A DNA stretch of 32,068 nt from NCBI GenBank assembly GCA_001805695.1, contig MHGT01000007.1:19001-51068 (forward strand), written 5' to 3'. This stretch comes from Omnitrophica WOR_2 bacterium RIFCSPHIGHO2_02_FULL_67_20. Lineage in GTDB: Bacteria > Omnitrophota > Gorgyraeia > Aquiviventales > Aquiviventaceae. Of this stretch, positions 17,796-26,917 are shown in pieces (the first letter of the stretch is position 1; every line of letters starts with the position of its first letter). The position numbers and the translations under genes are program-made. The notes beneath the pieces were generated by a model that was given only the letters and a program-made list of their open reading frames with translations, did no database searches and had not been told where the DNA came from.

Positions 17796-18827
17796 ATGAC
17801 AAGACGGCTGGTGTTGGGAGCGCTCGTGGTGGTGATGGTTGCCGTAGCTGGAGGGGTCCTCAACGCGCGCTCTGACGTCGCTCTTAAAGAGCAGACGCTG
17901 TTGAACGTCTCCTACGACCCCACGCGGGAGCTGTATCAGGAGTACAACGCGGCCTTCGCCAAGCACTGGAAGGGGAAGACCGGGGAGGACGTGAAGATCG
18001 AGCAGTCGCACAGCGGCTCCAGCAAGCAGGCCCGCGCGGTCATTGACGGGCTGGAGGCCGACGTCGTGACGCTGGCACTGGCCTACGACATCGACGCCAT
18101 CGCCGGGAAATCCGGGCTGCTGCCGAAGGACTGGCAGAGCCAGCTGCCGCGCCGCAGCGCGCCATACACCTCCACGATCGTATTCTTGGTGCGGAAGGGC
18201 AACCCGAACACCATCAAGGATTGGGACGACCTCATCCGGCCGGGTATTGCCGTCATCACCCCCAACCCGAAGACCTCAGGGGGCGCGCGCTGGAACTACC
18301 TGGCGGCGTGGGGCTACGCCTTAAAGAAGCGGGGAGGCGATGAGGCGAAGGCGAGGCAGTTCATGACGGCGCTCTACAAGAACGTGCCGGTGCTCGACTC
18401 CGGGGCGCGGGGTGCGACGACGACCTTCGTCGAGCGGGGGATCGGCGACGTCCTGATCAACTGGGAGAACGAGGTGCTGCTTGCGGTGCGGGAGTTCGGG
18501 GCGGATCGGTTCGAGCTCGTCGTTCCTTCGGTGAGCATCCTGGCCGAGCCGCCGGTGGCGGTGGTGGACGCGGTGGCGGAGCAGCACGGCACGCTTGAGC
18601 TGGCCCGGGCGTATGTGGACTACCTGTACTCTGAAGAAGGGCAGGAGATTGCGGCCAAGCACTACTACCGGCCGACGCTCGCGTCGGTGGCGGCGGCGCA
18701 CGCGGCACGGTTCCCGGCGGTGGAGCTGTTCACGATCGACGCGGTGTTCGGCGGATGGCAGAAGGCGCAGACAACCCATTTCGATGACGGCGGACTCTTC
18801 GACCAGATCTACCAGCCCGGCCGCTGA
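17796..18827 (+). CDS. sbp: Sulfate-binding protein of ABC importer (Sbp/CysP)
   Basis: A periplasmic 343-residue binding protein. It has an N-terminal hydrophobic signal (residues 5-22) and the family blocks '[17 protein letters not shown]', '[25 protein letters not shown]' (in part: [12 protein letters not shown]) and '[21 protein letters not shown]', which form the sulfate-binding pocket. It delivers sulfate or thiosulfate to the CysTW permease. Which anion cannot be decided. The cysT start lies inside its last 44 bases. It is first of a four-gene operon sbp-cysT-cysW-cysA with overlaps at every junction, next to an Rrf2 regulator. Confidence 0.95.
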   Translation: MTRRLVLGALVVVMVAVAGGVLNARSDVALKEQTLLNVSYDPTRELYQEYNAAFAKHWKGKTGEDVKIEQSHSGSSKQARAVIDGLEADVVTLALAYDIDAIAGKSGLLPKDWQSQLPRRSAPYTSTIVFLVRKGNPNTIKDWDDLIRPGIAVITPNPKTSGGARWNYLAAWGYALKKRGGDEAKARQFMTALYKNVPVLDSGARGATTTFVERGIGDVLINWENEVLLAVREFGADRFELVVPSVSILAEPPVAVVDAVAEQHGTLELARAYVDYLYSEEGQEIAAKHYYRPTLASVAAAHAARFPAVELFTIDAVFGGWQKAQTTHFDDGGLFDQIYQPGR

Positions 18828-19677
18828 CGCCGGACTCCGGGTAGCGGCGCCGGCGCGGGCCAGGCGCCGCACTATCCTGCCCGGCTTCGGCCTGACGCTC
18901 GCCTTCACGCTGGCGTATCTGAGCCTCATCGTGCTCATCCCGCTCTCCGCCACGTTCGTGAAGGCGTCAACGCTCGGCTGGGCCCAGTTCTGGCGCGTGG
19001 TGACGGAGCCGCGCTCGCTGGCCTCGTACCGGCTGAGCTTCGGCGCCTCGTTCCTGGGCGCTGCGGTGAACGCGGTCTTCGGTCTGGTCGTCGCGTGGGT
19101 GCTGGTGCGCTACCGGTTTCCAGGAAGGCGCCTGCTGGATGCGCTGGTGGACCTGCCGTTCGCGCTGCCCACGGCGGTGGCCGGCATCACCCTCACGACG
19201 CTGTGCGCGCCGGGCGGGTGGGTCGGCCGGCAGCTCGCGCCGCTCGGCATCAAGGCGGCGTTCAGCCCACTCGGCGTCGTGATCGCGCTCACGTTCATCG
19301 GGTTGCCGTTTGTCGTGCGGACCATCCAGCCGGTCCTGCAGAACCTGGACGCCGAGATCGAGGAGGCGGCCGCGAGCCTGGGTGCTAGCCGCTGGCAGAC
19401 GTGGCGGCGCGTCATCCTGCCCGAGCTGTGGCCAGCACTCCTGACCGGTATCGCACTCGCCTTCGCGCGCGCCGTGGGCGAGTACGGGTCGGTCGTCTTC
19501 ATCTCCGGCAACATGCCGATGAAAACTGAGATCACCCCGCTCCTCATCATCACCAAGCTCGACCAGTACGACTACGCGGGTGCCACCGCGATCGGTGTCT
19601 TCATGCTGGTCGTGTCCTTTGTCCTGCTGCTCGTCATCAACGTGCTCCAGTGGTGGAGCGGACGGCGGGCGGCATGA
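18784..19677 (+). CDS. cysT: Sulfate ABC transporter permease CysT (CysU)
   Basis: Integral membrane subunit of the sulfate importer, 297 residues with six predicted helices. It carries the permease '[23 protein letters not shown]' segment (EAA loop, quoted in part: [12 protein letters not shown]) that contacts CysA, and the family ending '[19 protein letters not shown]'. The only ATG near the expected N-terminus is at 18784, 44 bases inside sbp; after the sbp stop no ATG, GTG or TTG occurs before the first helix, so an unusually long overlap is the simplest reading. The stop overlaps the cysW ATG. Confidence 0.92.
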   Translation: MTADSSTRSTSPAADAGLRVAAPARARRRTILPGFGLTLAFTLAYLSLIVLIPLSATFVKASTLGWAQFWRVVTEPRSLASYRLSFGASFLGAAVNAVFGLVVAWVLVRYRFPGRRLLDALVDLPFALPTAVAGITLTTLCAPGGWVGRQLAPLGIKAAFSPLGVVIALTFIGLPFVVRTIQPVLQNLDAEIEEAAASLGASRWQTWRRVILPELWPALLTGIALAFARAVGEYGSVVFISGNMPMKTEITPLLIITKLDQYDYAGATAIGVFMLVVSFVLLLVINVLQWWSGRRAA

Positions 19678-20489
19678 GGGTCACCGAACCGGCTTCAGTG
19701 CGATGGACCTTGATCGCCATCGCCGTCCTCTTTCTTGGGCTGTTTCTGGTCCTGCCGCTGGCGACGGTGTTGCTGGAGGCGTTCCGGAACGGGGCGGGGG
19801 CGTACCTTGCCGCTCTGCGCGAGCCAGAGGCGCTGGCCGCCGTCCGACTGACGCTGCTCGCGGCCGGCATCGCGGTGCCGCTCAACGTCGTCTTCGGTAT
19901 CGCCGCGGCCTGGGCCATCGCGAAGTTCGAGTTTCCGGGCAAGCAGGCGCTGATGACGCTGATCGACCTGCCGTTCTCCGTCTCGCCGGTCGTGGCCGGC
20001 CTCATCTACGTCCTGCTCTTCGGACGCCAAGGCTGGTTGGGGCCGTGGCTGGCCGCGCACGATGTGACCGTCATCTTCGCCGTGCCCGGCATCGTGCTGG
20101 CGACCCTCTTCGTGACCGTTCCCTTCGTCGCCCGGGAGCTCATCCCCGTGATGCAGGCGCAGGGAACCGAGGAGGAGGAGGCGGCCCGCGTGCTCGGCGC
20201 CGGCGGCTGGCAGACGTTCTGGCGGGTGACCATCCCCAACATCAAGTGGGGGCTGCTCTACGGCGTCATCCTCTGCAACGCGCGGGCGATGGGCGAGTTC
20301 GGCGCGGTTTCGGTGGTGTCCGGCCACATCCGCGGGCGGACCACCACGATCCCGCTCCATGTTGAAATCCTCTACAATGAGTACCACACCGCGGCCGCCT
20401 TCGCCGTCGCCTCGCTCCTGGCGCTCCTGGCGTTGGTGACCCTGATCATCAAGACGTTCGTTGAGTGGAAGGTGCAGCATGAGCATTGA
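19674..20489 (+). CDS. cysW: Sulfate ABC transporter permease CysW
   Basis: The second membrane subunit, 271 residues, six predicted helices, with the EAA loop '[20 protein letters not shown]' near residue 170 and the CysW-type '[19 protein letters not shown]'. It pairs with CysT to form the channel. The ATG at 19674 overlaps the cysT stop (ATGA) and is preferred over an upstream in-frame ATG at 19650 that lies within the cysT coding region. Its own end overlaps cysA by 11 bases. Confidence 0.94.
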   Translation: MRVTEPASVRWTLIAIAVLFLGLFLVLPLATVLLEAFRNGAGAYLAALREPEALAAVRLTLLAAGIAVPLNVVFGIAAAWAIAKFEFPGKQALMTLIDLPFSVSPVVAGLIYVLLFGRQGWLGPWLAAHDVTVIFAVPGIVLATLFVTVPFVARELIPVMQAQGTEEEEAARVLGAGGWQTFWRVTIPNIKWGLLYGVILCNARAMGEFGAVSVVSGHIRGRTTTIPLHVEILYNEYHTAAAFAVASLLALLALVTLIIKTFVEWKVQHEH

Positions 20490-21564
20490 GGTCCGCAACG
20501 TCACGAAGCTCTTCGGCCATTTCGCCGCGCTGAAGGACGTCAGCCTCACGGTGCCTTCCGGCGAGCTGGTCGCCCTCCTGGGCCCCTCCGGGTCGGGGAA
20601 GACGACGCTCCTGCGCATCATCGCGGGGCTGGAAACGCCGGATGAGGGCAGCGTCCACTTCGACGGCGAGGACGCCACGGCGCGCAACCCGCGCGACCGG
20701 CGGGTCGGCTTCGTGTTCCAGCACTACGCGCTCTTCCGCCAGATGACCGTGTTCGACAACGTCGCCTTCGGCCTGCGGGTCAAGCCGCGCTTCGAGCGGC
20801 CCTCGCCGGCCAAGATCGCCGAGCGCGTGCACGAGCTCCTCGCGTTGGTGCAGCTGGAGCGGATGGCCGGCCGCTATCCGTCGCAGCTTTCCGGCGGCCA
20901 GCGCCAGCGGGTCGCCCTCGCCAGGGCGCTGGCGGTGCAGCCGAAGATCCTCCTGCTGGATGAGCCTTTCGGGGCGCTGGACGCGAAGGTCCGGCAGGAG
21001 CTGCGGCGGTGGCTGCGCCGTCTGCACGATGAGATCGGCATCACCAGCGTCTTCGTCACGCACGACCAGGATGAGGCGCTGGAGGTGGCCGACCGGGTCG
21101 CCGTCCTCCACGAGGGGCGCATCGAGCAGGAGGGCTCGCCCGAGGAGGTCTACAATCATCCCGTCTCCCCGTTCGTCTTCCACTTCCTCGGCAACGTCAA
21201 CCTCTTCCACGGGCGCATCGAGGGCGGCACGATGCATGTGGGGGAGTTCAGCCTGGAGCTGCCCAAAGGGACCCAAGCCGACGCCGCCTCCGCGGTCGCC
21301 TACGCCCGGCCCCACCTCTTGGACATCGACCACACGCCGCTACCGGGCCGGCCGCACTTCCGCGCTACGATCCGGCACATCAACGCCGCCGGCCCGGTCG
21401 TGCGGGTGGAGCTGGCGACCGGCTCGGGAGGGATCGTGCACGCGGAGCTGCCGCAGGAGCGGTACCGCGTCCTCGGGCTGCAGCGGGGGGCCGAGGTGTA
21501 CGTCAGCGTGAAGGACATGAAGGTATTCACCAGCCCCCACGGCACGTCCGGCGCCGGCATCTGA
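20479..21564 (+). CDS. cysA: Sulfate ABC transporter ATPase CysA
   Basis: The 361-residue cytoplasmic ATPase powers sulfate import. It has Walker A 'GPSGSGKT' (35-42), the Q-loop 'FVFQHYALF', signature 'LSGGQ' (137-141), Walker B 'ILLLDEP' (157-163) and switch His in '[10 protein letters not shown]'. A C-terminal regulatory region of about 120 residues follows ('[10 protein letters not shown]', TOBE-like). The start at 20479 is preceded by GGAAGG and overlaps the end of cysW. It closes the operon; the next gene is 190 bases away. Confidence 0.95.
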   Translation: MSIEVRNVTKLFGHFAALKDVSLTVPSGELVALLGPSGSGKTTLLRIIAGLETPDEGSVHFDGEDATARNPRDRRVGFVFQHYALFRQMTVFDNVAFGLRVKPRFERPSPAKIAERVHELLALVQLERMAGRYPSQLSGGQRQRVALARALAVQPKILLLDEPFGALDAKVRQELRRWLRRLHDEIGITSVFVTHDQDEALEVADRVAVLHEGRIEQEGSPEEVYNHPVSPFVFHFLGNVNLFHGRIEGGTMHVGEFSLELPKGTQADAASAVAYARPHLLDIDHTPLPGRPHFRATIRHINAAGPVVRVELATGSGGIVHAELPQERYRVLGLQRGAEVYVSVKDMKVFTSPHGTSGAGI

Positions 21565-21684
21565 ACAGAAGTAGTTGACAGTCGGATGGGGAAGCGGAGA
21601 ATGACTGTCATTAGAAGTTGTTTCATAAATCCTATGGAGGGGATTTCGGTGATTCCAAGAGCTGATTTCAGTGATGAGGTCCGA

Positions 21685-21726
21685 CGGTAATCACCGTAAT
21701 CAGCTTTGAGAAATCACCGTAATCGC
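21685..21726. repeat. Dispersed word repeat (GTAATC ... AGCTTT ... GTAATC), copy 2
   Basis: Three GTAATC words in the gap between cysA and the duplicated permease; the last two are 23 bases apart around AGCTTT and AAATCACC, as in the copy at 9350-9381. The upstream part of the gap (21576-21640) includes TTGACAG and an AT-rich CATAAATCCTAT that could be promoter elements for the next operon. Confidence 0.45.
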
Positions 21727-21754
21727 TCCCAGCGAGTATTTGCGAAACCAGTTC

Positions 21755-23464
21755 ATGATCACCCGATCGGCGGTTTCCCGTCCCTCCTCATGGCTGGCCG
21801 ACTGCAGCGTGGTGGCGCTGCTCGCCGCCCTGCTCTACGGAGTGGTGCAGGTGGGCCGGCACTGGCAGGCGCCGCTCCAGCTGCGGGTGGACATTGACCT
21901 GAGCCTGTGGGCGCTGCCCGGCTATACCCTGCTGTCGCTCTTGCGGGGTAGTGCCGCCTACGGCGTCTCGCTGGGGTTGGCCCTCGCCTACGGCTACACC
22001 GCCGCGCACCGGCCGCGCGCCGAGCGGCTCCTCCTGCCGCTGCTGGACGTCCTGCAGTCCATCCCGGTGCTCGGCTTCCTGCCCGGTGCGGTCCTCGTCC
22101 TGGTGGCGCTCTTCCCCCGCACCAACACCGGTCTGGAACTCGCCTCTATCCTCATGATCGTCACGAGCCAGGTCTGGAACCTCGCGTTCAGCTTCTACCA
22201 GTCGCTGCGCGGTATTCCCCTCGAGCTTCGGGAAGCTTCGCGGGTCTACCAGTTCAACTGGTGGCAGTGCTTCCGCCGCGTCGAGCTGCCCGCCGCCGCG
22301 GTCGGCCTGGCGTGGAACAGCATGATGGCGATGGCCGGCGGGTGGTTCTTCCTCATGGTGTGCGAGTCGTTCACGCTGGGCTCCCACGACTTCCGCCTCC
22401 CGGGCCTGGGCGCCTACATGAGTGCCGCGATTAGCCAGCGCTCCACGCGAGCTATCGTCGCCGGTCTGGCCGCCATGGTGGTGATGATCACGCTCGTGGA
22501 CCTGTGCGTCTGGCGGCCGGTCCTGGTCTGGGTGCAAAAGTTCCGCATGGAAGAGACGGCGGCTGGAGGCCGGCGGGAGACGCTCCTCCTGACGTGGCTC
22601 CGCCACTCGTGGTTGGCGCGCTCGGCGATGGCCACGGTGGCGCATCCCATCAGCGAGTGGCTCGCGACCGCTACCCATCCGCTCCACGAGCCGCCGGCCC
22701 CTCCGGTGGTGGCGGCCCGCGCGGCGCGTGTGCTGAGCTGGCTGGGTGCCGCCCTCGGTGGTCTCCTCATCATCTGGGCGGCCGTCCGGCTGGTCCGGCT
22801 GCTCGGCGGGCTGAGCCTGGCTGAATGGCTGGATGTGCTGGCCGGGTCGGCGCTGACGTGCGTGCGGGTTTTCGCGGCGGTCCTGCTCGGCAGTCTGTGG
22901 GTGATCCCGGTGGGGATCTGGATCGGCCGGTCGGAGCAATGGCGCAGCCGCTTCCAGCCGCTGGTGCAGATCGCCGCGTCGTTTCCCGCCCCGATGCTCT
23001 ATCCCTTGATCCTCCTCACGCTCCATGCGCTGGGGTGGGGGTTGGGGGTCGGGGCGGTGCTCTTCATGCTCATCGGGACCCAGTGGTATATGCTGTTCAA
23101 CGTGCTCGCCGGAGTCTCCGCCGTGCCCACGGAGCTGCGAGAGGCGGCCCGGGCGTATCGCTTCACCTCGAGCCAGCGGTGGCGCGTCGTCTGGTGGCCG
23201 GCAGTGTTCCCCTACCTCATCACGGGATGGGTCACGGCGGCCGGGAGCGCCTGGAACGCCAGCATCGTCGCGGAGTACGTGTCCGTTGGGCCGCAGATCT
23301 TCGTGACGAAGGGGCTGGGCTCGCTGATTTCGCTCGCCGCCAGCCAGGGCCGCTATGATGTGCTCTCGGCCGGCGTGCTGACGATGGCGGTCCTGGTCGT
23401 CCTCATCAACCGGTACCTGTGGAAGCCGCTCTACCGGCTTGCTGAAACGCGCTACGCGCTCTGA
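21755..23464 (+). CDS. ABC importer permease with two fused membrane domains (NitT/TauT-like anion family)
   Basis: The 569-residue protein contains two copies of the binding-protein-dependent permease domain in one chain, about 60-265 and 335-560, each with its own EAA loop ('ELREASRVYQFNWWQCFRRV' and 'ELREAARAYRFTSSQRWRVV'). This duplicated permease is known in the family annotated as anion transporters (COG4986). It would form the whole channel alone and work with the ATPase encoded 13 bases downstream. No binding protein is encoded nearby, and the substrate is unknown; nitrate, sulfonate or bicarbonate are only guesses from relatives. The start is uncertain: ATG 21755 is chosen, TTG 21740 is in frame, and neither has a clear ribosome site. 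Confidence 0.88.
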   Translation: MITRSAVSRPSSWLADCSVVALLAALLYGVVQVGRHWQAPLQLRVDIDLSLWALPGYTLLSLLRGSAAYGVSLGLALAYGYTAAHRPRAERLLLPLLDVLQSIPVLGFLPGAVLVLVALFPRTNTGLELASILMIVTSQVWNLAFSFYQSLRGIPLELREASRVYQFNWWQCFRRVELPAAAVGLAWNSMMAMAGGWFFLMVCESFTLGSHDFRLPGLGAYMSAAISQRSTRAIVAGLAAMVVMITLVDLCVWRPVLVWVQKFRMEETAAGGRRETLLLTWLRHSWLARSAMATVAHPISEWLATATHPLHEPPAPPVVAARAARVLSWLGAALGGLLIIWAAVRLVRLLGGLSLAEWLDVLAGSALTCVRVFAAVLLGSLWVIPVGIWIGRSEQWRSRFQPLVQIAASFPAPMLYPLILLTLHALGWGLGVGAVLFMLIGTQWYMLFNVLAGVSAVPTELREAARAYRFTSSQRWRVVWWPAVFPYLITGWVTAAGSAWNASIVAEYVSVGPQIFVTKGLGSLISLAASQGRYDVLSAGVLTMAVLVVLINRYLWKPLYRLAETRYAL

Positions 23465-23477
23465 CGCGACACCCGCC

Positions 23478-24815
23478 ATGCCTGCTGAGACGCCGAACGG
23501 ACACGACCCGCTCGTGAAGCTCGCGAGCGTCGGACACGTGTTTTCGCTGCCGTCCGGCAAGCCGCTCCCGGTCCTGGAAGACATCAACCTCACGCTCGCC
23601 GAGCAGGAGCTGGTGGTTATCCTGGGGCCCTCGGGCTGCGGGAAGTCGACGATCGTGCGCATCGCCGCCGGGCTCCTGAGCCCCACCCACGGCGAGGTGA
23701 CGTACCGCGGACGCCCGGTGCTCGAACCCAACCCGCACGTCGCACTCGTCTTCCAGCAGTTCGCGCTCTTTCCCTGGCTGACCGTCGCCCAGAACATCGA
23801 GCAAGCACTCCTGCCTCAAGGGGTCGGCGCCGACGCCCGGCGCCATCGCGTGGCCGAGGTCATCTCGCTCATCGGGCTGGACGGATTTGAGGAGGCCTAC
23901 CCCCGCGAGCTCTCCAGTGGGATGAAGCAGCGCGTCGGCATCGCCCGGGCGCTGGTGGTGCAGCCCGAGCTGCTCTGCATGGACGAGCCGTTCAGCCAGG
24001 TGGATGCGCTCACCGCGGAGACGCTGCGCAACGAGGTCATCAGCCTCTGGCGGGACACCCGCAAATCGCCCCGCGCCATCCTCCTCGTCAGCCACGACAT
24101 CCACGAGGCGGTCTTCATGGCGAGCCGTATCCTCATCATGTCCGCCAATCCCGGCCGTCTCAAAGCCGCCATCGAGAACCCGATGCCCTATCCGCGCGAC
24201 CCGCGCTCGAGCGCCTACCAGGCGCTGGTGGACCGCCTCCACGACGCCATCACCGGCGTGTACCTGCCGGAGCAGGCGGCCGAGTCCCGGCCGGCCACCA
24301 TCCTGGCCGGGCTCCTGGGCCTTTCGGCGATCACCTCCATTCCGATGGTCGAGGTGCGTGAGGTGATCGGCCTCTTGGACGCGGTCCGGAGCCAGGGCGG
24401 GGACGTGGAGTTTTTCCGGCTCACGGCGGAGCTGGGGCGGGCGTTCACGCGGATCCTCCTGGCCGCCAAGGCCGCGGAGCTCCTGCAATTCCTGGAGACG
24501 CCCCATGACCACCTCGTGCTGACGGAGCGGGGACGCCAGTTCCTGGCCGCCCCCCGCGCGATGCGCAAGCAGCTCTTCCGCGAGCAGCTCCTCCAGGTGC
24601 CGCTGGTAAAGCGGGTGCGGGAGATGCTGGAGCACAGCCCCGAGCACCGCCTGGCCAAGGACATCCTGCTGGAAGAGCTGGCCATCCAGTGCCCGCAGGA
24701 GGACCCGAAACGGCTCTTGCGCATCCTGAGCAACTGGGGCCGCTTCGCGGACCTCTGGACGTCGACCGCCGAGCGCGGCACGCTCACCCTGCTGGGCACC
24801 GCAGCGCCCAAATGA
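23478..24815 (+). CDS. ABC importer ATPase with C-terminal AAA-associated extension
   Basis: The first 260 residues are a NitT/TauT-type ATPase: Walker A 'GPSGCGKS' (50-57), Q-loop 'VFQQFALFPWLT', signature 'LSSGMKQR' (145-152, Ser where Gly is usual), Walker B 'LLCMDEPFSQVDALT' and switch His in 'LLVSHDIHEA'. The remaining 180 residues are a helical extension of the type called AAA-associated C-terminal domain (AAA_assoc_C), which looks like a winged-helix region and may sense a regulator or substrate. ATPases with this extension usually go with the duplicated permease, as here. The ATG at 23478 follows the permease stop by 13 bases; the frame is open to 23439. Confidence 0.9.
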   Translation: MPAETPNGHDPLVKLASVGHVFSLPSGKPLPVLEDINLTLAEQELVVILGPSGCGKSTIVRIAAGLLSPTHGEVTYRGRPVLEPNPHVALVFQQFALFPWLTVAQNIEQALLPQGVGADARRHRVAEVISLIGLDGFEEAYPRELSSGMKQRVGIARALVVQPELLCMDEPFSQVDALTAETLRNEVISLWRDTRKSPRAILLVSHDIHEAVFMASRILIMSANPGRLKAAIENPMPYPRDPRSSAYQALVDRLHDAITGVYLPEQAAESRPATILAGLLGLSAITSIPMVEVREVIGLLDAVRSQGGDVEFFRLTAELGRAFTRILLAAKAAELLQFLETPHDHLVLTERGRQFLAAPRAMRKQLFREQLLQVPLVKRVREMLEHSPEHRLAKDILLEELAIQCPQEDPKRLLRILSNWGRFADLWTSTAERGTLTLLGTAAPK

Positions 24816-25531
24816 TGCGCCTGCGAAAACCCCGCTTCCTGTTCGTCTACCCGCTGGCCGCGCTGCTCTTTACGGTCGGCCGCATCACCGAGCGGAATCT
24901 GCGGCTGGGCATCCTGCTGATTGCGCTCGGGGAGGCGGTGCGCCTTTGGGCCAACGGCTATGTCGGCCACGTCAAGGTCAACTGGACGGAGCAATCACGC
25001 GGGGACGCCAAGATCGGCCGGTTGATCACCGGGGGGCCCTACGCCTTCGTCCGGCACCCGCTTTACCTCGGGACGGCCGTGATCGGAGCGGGGTTCTGCC
25101 TCATCGTCGGCAGTGTCTGGCTCGCACTCCCGGCGTTCGCCGGCTTTCTGCTCATCTACCGGGTGAAGATGACCGAGGAGGAACGGACTCTGCTGAATGA
25201 ATGGGACAGCACGTACCAGCACTACCATAACGCGGTGCCCCGGTTGATGCCGTGGCGCCCGCGCTATCGGGATCGGCACGGGCGGTGGAGCTGGAAGGGG
25301 GTGGCGGCCAGCAAGGAGTGGAAGACCGCCATCTGGGTGACGGTCATGGTGATCCTGCTCTATTTCTGGGAGGAGGCGGTGCAGCAGCGCGAGCCGCTCT
25401 TCGAGAAGCGCTGGGTCCTGCACGCGTGCCTGCTGGTGGTCCTCGTGGCGCTGATGGCGACCGACGGCCTCGTCGAGCTCATCAAGCGGCGGGGACGGGC
25501 GGGCCGCAGCGCACAGCCAGTTCATAAATAG
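24812..25531 (+). CDS. Isoprenylcysteine carboxyl methyltransferase-like membrane protein
   Basis: A 239-residue integral membrane protein with about five helices. The conserved core 'GGPYAFVRHPLYLGTAVIGAG' (SAM-binding region; quoted in part GPYAFVRHPLYLG) and 'EEERTLLNEWDSTYQHYHNAVPRLMPW' (in part EEERTLLNEW) are typical of the ICMT/phospholipid methyltransferase superfamily. Bacterial members methylate small membrane-associated or lipid substrates, mostly unknown. The ATG overlaps the stop of the ABC ATPase, so it is translationally coupled to the transporter; whether this reflects shared function is open. A second in-frame ATG follows at once (24815). Confidence 0.85.
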   Translation: MMRLRKPRFLFVYPLAALLFTVGRITERNLRLGILLIALGEAVRLWANGYVGHVKVNWTEQSRGDAKIGRLITGGPYAFVRHPLYLGTAVIGAGFCLIVGSVWLALPAFAGFLLIYRVKMTEEERTLLNEWDSTYQHYHNAVPRLMPWRPRYRDRHGRWSWKGVAASKEWKTAIWVTVMVILLYFWEEAVQQREPLFEKRWVLHACLLVVLVALMATDGLVELIKRRGRAGRSAQPVHK

Positions 25532-25542
25532 AGAAGTTGAGC

Positions 25543-26316
25543 ATGGCGCCGCCTCTGCATTTCACTGAGCAGGGCACTGGAACCGCGCTGCTGCTCCTGC
25601 ACGCGTTCCCGCTGTCGCACGCGATGTGGAGCGGGGAGCTCGCGCGCTTTGCGACGATGCGGCGCGTGATCACGCCTGATTTGCCGGGGTTCGGCCGCTC
25701 GCCGCGGCTCACCACACCGTCCATTCCCGCCATGGCCCGGGCGGTGGCCGCGCTGCTGGATGGGCTGGGCATCCGCGAGCCGGTGATGCTGGGCGGCCTC
25801 TCCATGGGCGGCTACGTCGCGCTCGAGTTCTTCCGGCAGTTTCCCGATCGGGTGAAGGCGCTGGGGCTCTTCTCCACGCGGGCCGCGCCAGACTCGCCGG
25901 AGCAGCGCGCGGGGCGCCTGCAGTTGGCCGGCCAGCTCGCGCGGGACGGCATCGAGGCACTGATGCAGACCGCCGTTCCGAAATTACTGGGGCCAACAAC
26001 GAGGGCCCGCCGGCCCGCGGTGGCGGAGCAGGTCGAGCGGGCCGCCCGGGCGGCGAGCGTGGACGGTGTTGCCGATGCGCTGCGCGCCATGGCCGCGCGC
26101 GCGGATTCGCGGCCCCTGCTCGCCGCCATTGGGTGTCCGACGCTGGTCGTGGCCGGCGGCGAGGACCGAGTGATTCCCGTTGCTGAGAGCGAAGCGATGG
26201 CCAAGGCGATTCCCGGTGCTCAGCTCGCAGTGATCCCGGAGGCCGGCCATGTGGTCAACCTCGAGCAGCCGGATGCGTTTCAGGGCATTGTGGAAGCCTG
26301 GATCCGTCACAATTGA
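25543..26316 (+). CDS. Alpha/beta-hydrolase
   Basis: The 257-residue protein has a full alpha/beta-hydrolase fold: oxyanion segment 'LLLLHAFPLSHAMW', nucleophile elbow 'GLSMGG' (Ser near residue 88), catalytic Asp in 'VVAGGEDRVIP' and His in 'EAGHVVNLE'. It resembles the 3-oxoadipate enol-lactonase/BioH-like group, but the substrate cannot be told. It starts 11 bases after the methyltransferase-like gene. An in-frame TTG at 25537 exists, but the GAGAAG ribosome site fits the ATG at 25543. Confidence 0.9.
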   Translation: MAPPLHFTEQGTGTALLLLHAFPLSHAMWSGELARFATMRRVITPDLPGFGRSPRLTTPSIPAMARAVAALLDGLGIREPVMLGGLSMGGYVALEFFRQFPDRVKALGLFSTRAAPDSPEQRAGRLQLAGQLARDGIEALMQTAVPKLLGPTTRARRPAVAEQVERAARAASVDGVADALRAMAARADSRPLLAAIGCPTLVVAGGEDRVIPVAESEAMAKAIPGAQLAVIPEAGHVVNLEQPDAFQGIVEAWIRHN

Positions 26317-26323
26317 AAGGAAA

Positions 26324-26351
26324 GGTGCCAGCTACCGCGGTGCCTGGCACC
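26324..26351. repeat. Hairpin GGTGCCAG / CTGGCACC after the hydrolase gene
   Basis: A perfect 8-bp stem (26324-26331 with 26344-26351) around a 12-base loop containing ACCGCGGT. It begins 7 bases after the stop codon. There is no T-run, so it is either a weak terminator or a dispersed hairpin repeat. It marks the last point of core-like sequence before the accessory region. Confidence 0.45.
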
Positions 26352-26398
26352 GGGCTGAAGAAGATAAACGGCTGTGGCGAATAAGACCTCTTGCCAAG

Positions 26399-26418
26399 TG
26401 ATAACAGATATGTTATCA
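26399..26418. promoter_or_regulatory. Palindromic operator of the toxin-antitoxin remnant
   Basis: TGATAACA, spacer GATA, TGTTATCA: a perfect 8-bp inverted repeat just upstream of the toxin remnant. Xre antitoxins bind such sites to repress their own operon, so it is the natural target of the HTH protein at 26567-26869. Confidence 0.6.
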
Positions 26419-26437
26419 TTCTATCGGAGTCAGATCA

Positions 26438-26570
26438 GTGCTGGAAGTCCTGTACTACCCTGAAGGGAGCCGCGTGGCTGGTTCACAGCGTTGAGAAGAA
26501 GAGCGCGAAAACGCCAAGGGATGATCTTGAGCTCGCAAGAAGGAGGCTAAAGGAGGTGACGGCTCGATGA
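26438..26570 (+). pseudogene. RelE/HigB-type (Gp49-like) toxin, internally deleted
   Basis: Behind GGAG and at the expected distance from the operator, a GTG starts a frame reading 'VLEVLYYPEG', typical of the first strand of phage-derived Gp49-like toxins. It then runs out of frame to a stop. In the +1 frame from about 26474 the sequence reads 'WLVHSVEKKSAKTPRDDLEL' and 'ARRRLKEVTAR', the characteristic C-terminus of the same family, and its stop overlaps the antitoxin ATG as in intact loci. About 60 central residues holding most of the catalytic fold are missing, so the toxin must be inactive. Confidence 0.6.
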
Positions 26571-26869
26571 GAGGCTTCGACAAGCACTTGCATGAACTAC
26601 TGGAAGCGCACCCGGAAGCGGCATTGGAGCACGCCAAGCTGTTCGCCGAGCTTCCGCTGCCGACGCAGCTGGCCATCATGCGCCGCCGAAGGAAGCTGTC
26701 TCAACGCGCCTTGGCAAGAAAGCTGAGGGTGCGTCAGCCTCATGTGGCTCGGACCGAAAGCGTCCGTCACGACCCACGCATCTCCTCGGTTGTCCGGGCC
26801 GCTAAAGCGGTTCGCTGCCATGTTCTGCTCGTACCGGATGAAGAGCTAAAACGGATCGCGGTGGCGTAA
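26567..26869 (+). CDS. Xre-family antitoxin (HigA-like), orphaned
   Basis: The 100-residue protein has an N-terminal helical part (about 1-40) and a helix-turn-helix at about 41-80: 'RRKLSQRALARKLRVRQPHV'. This arrangement is usual for antitoxins paired with Gp49-like toxins. The ribosome site AAAGGAGGTGA (26548-26558) is near perfect. The gene is intact while its toxin is decayed, so it may persist as a repressor of its own promoter or as an anti-toxin against a related toxin elsewhere. A strong terminator follows. Confidence 0.82.
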   Translation: MRGFDKHLHELLEAHPEAALEHAKLFAELPLPTQLAIMRRRRKLSQRALARKLRVRQPHVARTESVRHDPRISSVVRAAKAVRCHVLLVPDEELKRIAVA

Positions 26870-26885
26870 CAGTCAGGCGTTATTC

Positions 26886-26917
26886 ACGGCCCGTCGGATG
26901 ACCGGCGGGCCGTTTTT
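26886..26917 (+). terminator. Rho-independent terminator of the antitoxin operon
   Basis: ACGGCCCG (26886-26893) pairs with CGGGCCGT (26906-26913), with an inner CGG/CCG, followed by five T residues. It is 16 bases after the antitoxin stop and is the clearest intrinsic terminator of the window. Confidence 0.85.

Noticed and set aside
18784-18827. Frameshift at the sbp-cysT junction
   Set aside because: Both proteins are full length for their families; a 44-base overlap explains the lack of a start codon after the sbp stop.
21788-23797. 669-codon antisense frame opposite the permease and the start of the ATPase
   Set aside because: Arg/Gln/His-rich translation without domains; the plus strand encodes clear ABC transporter subunits.
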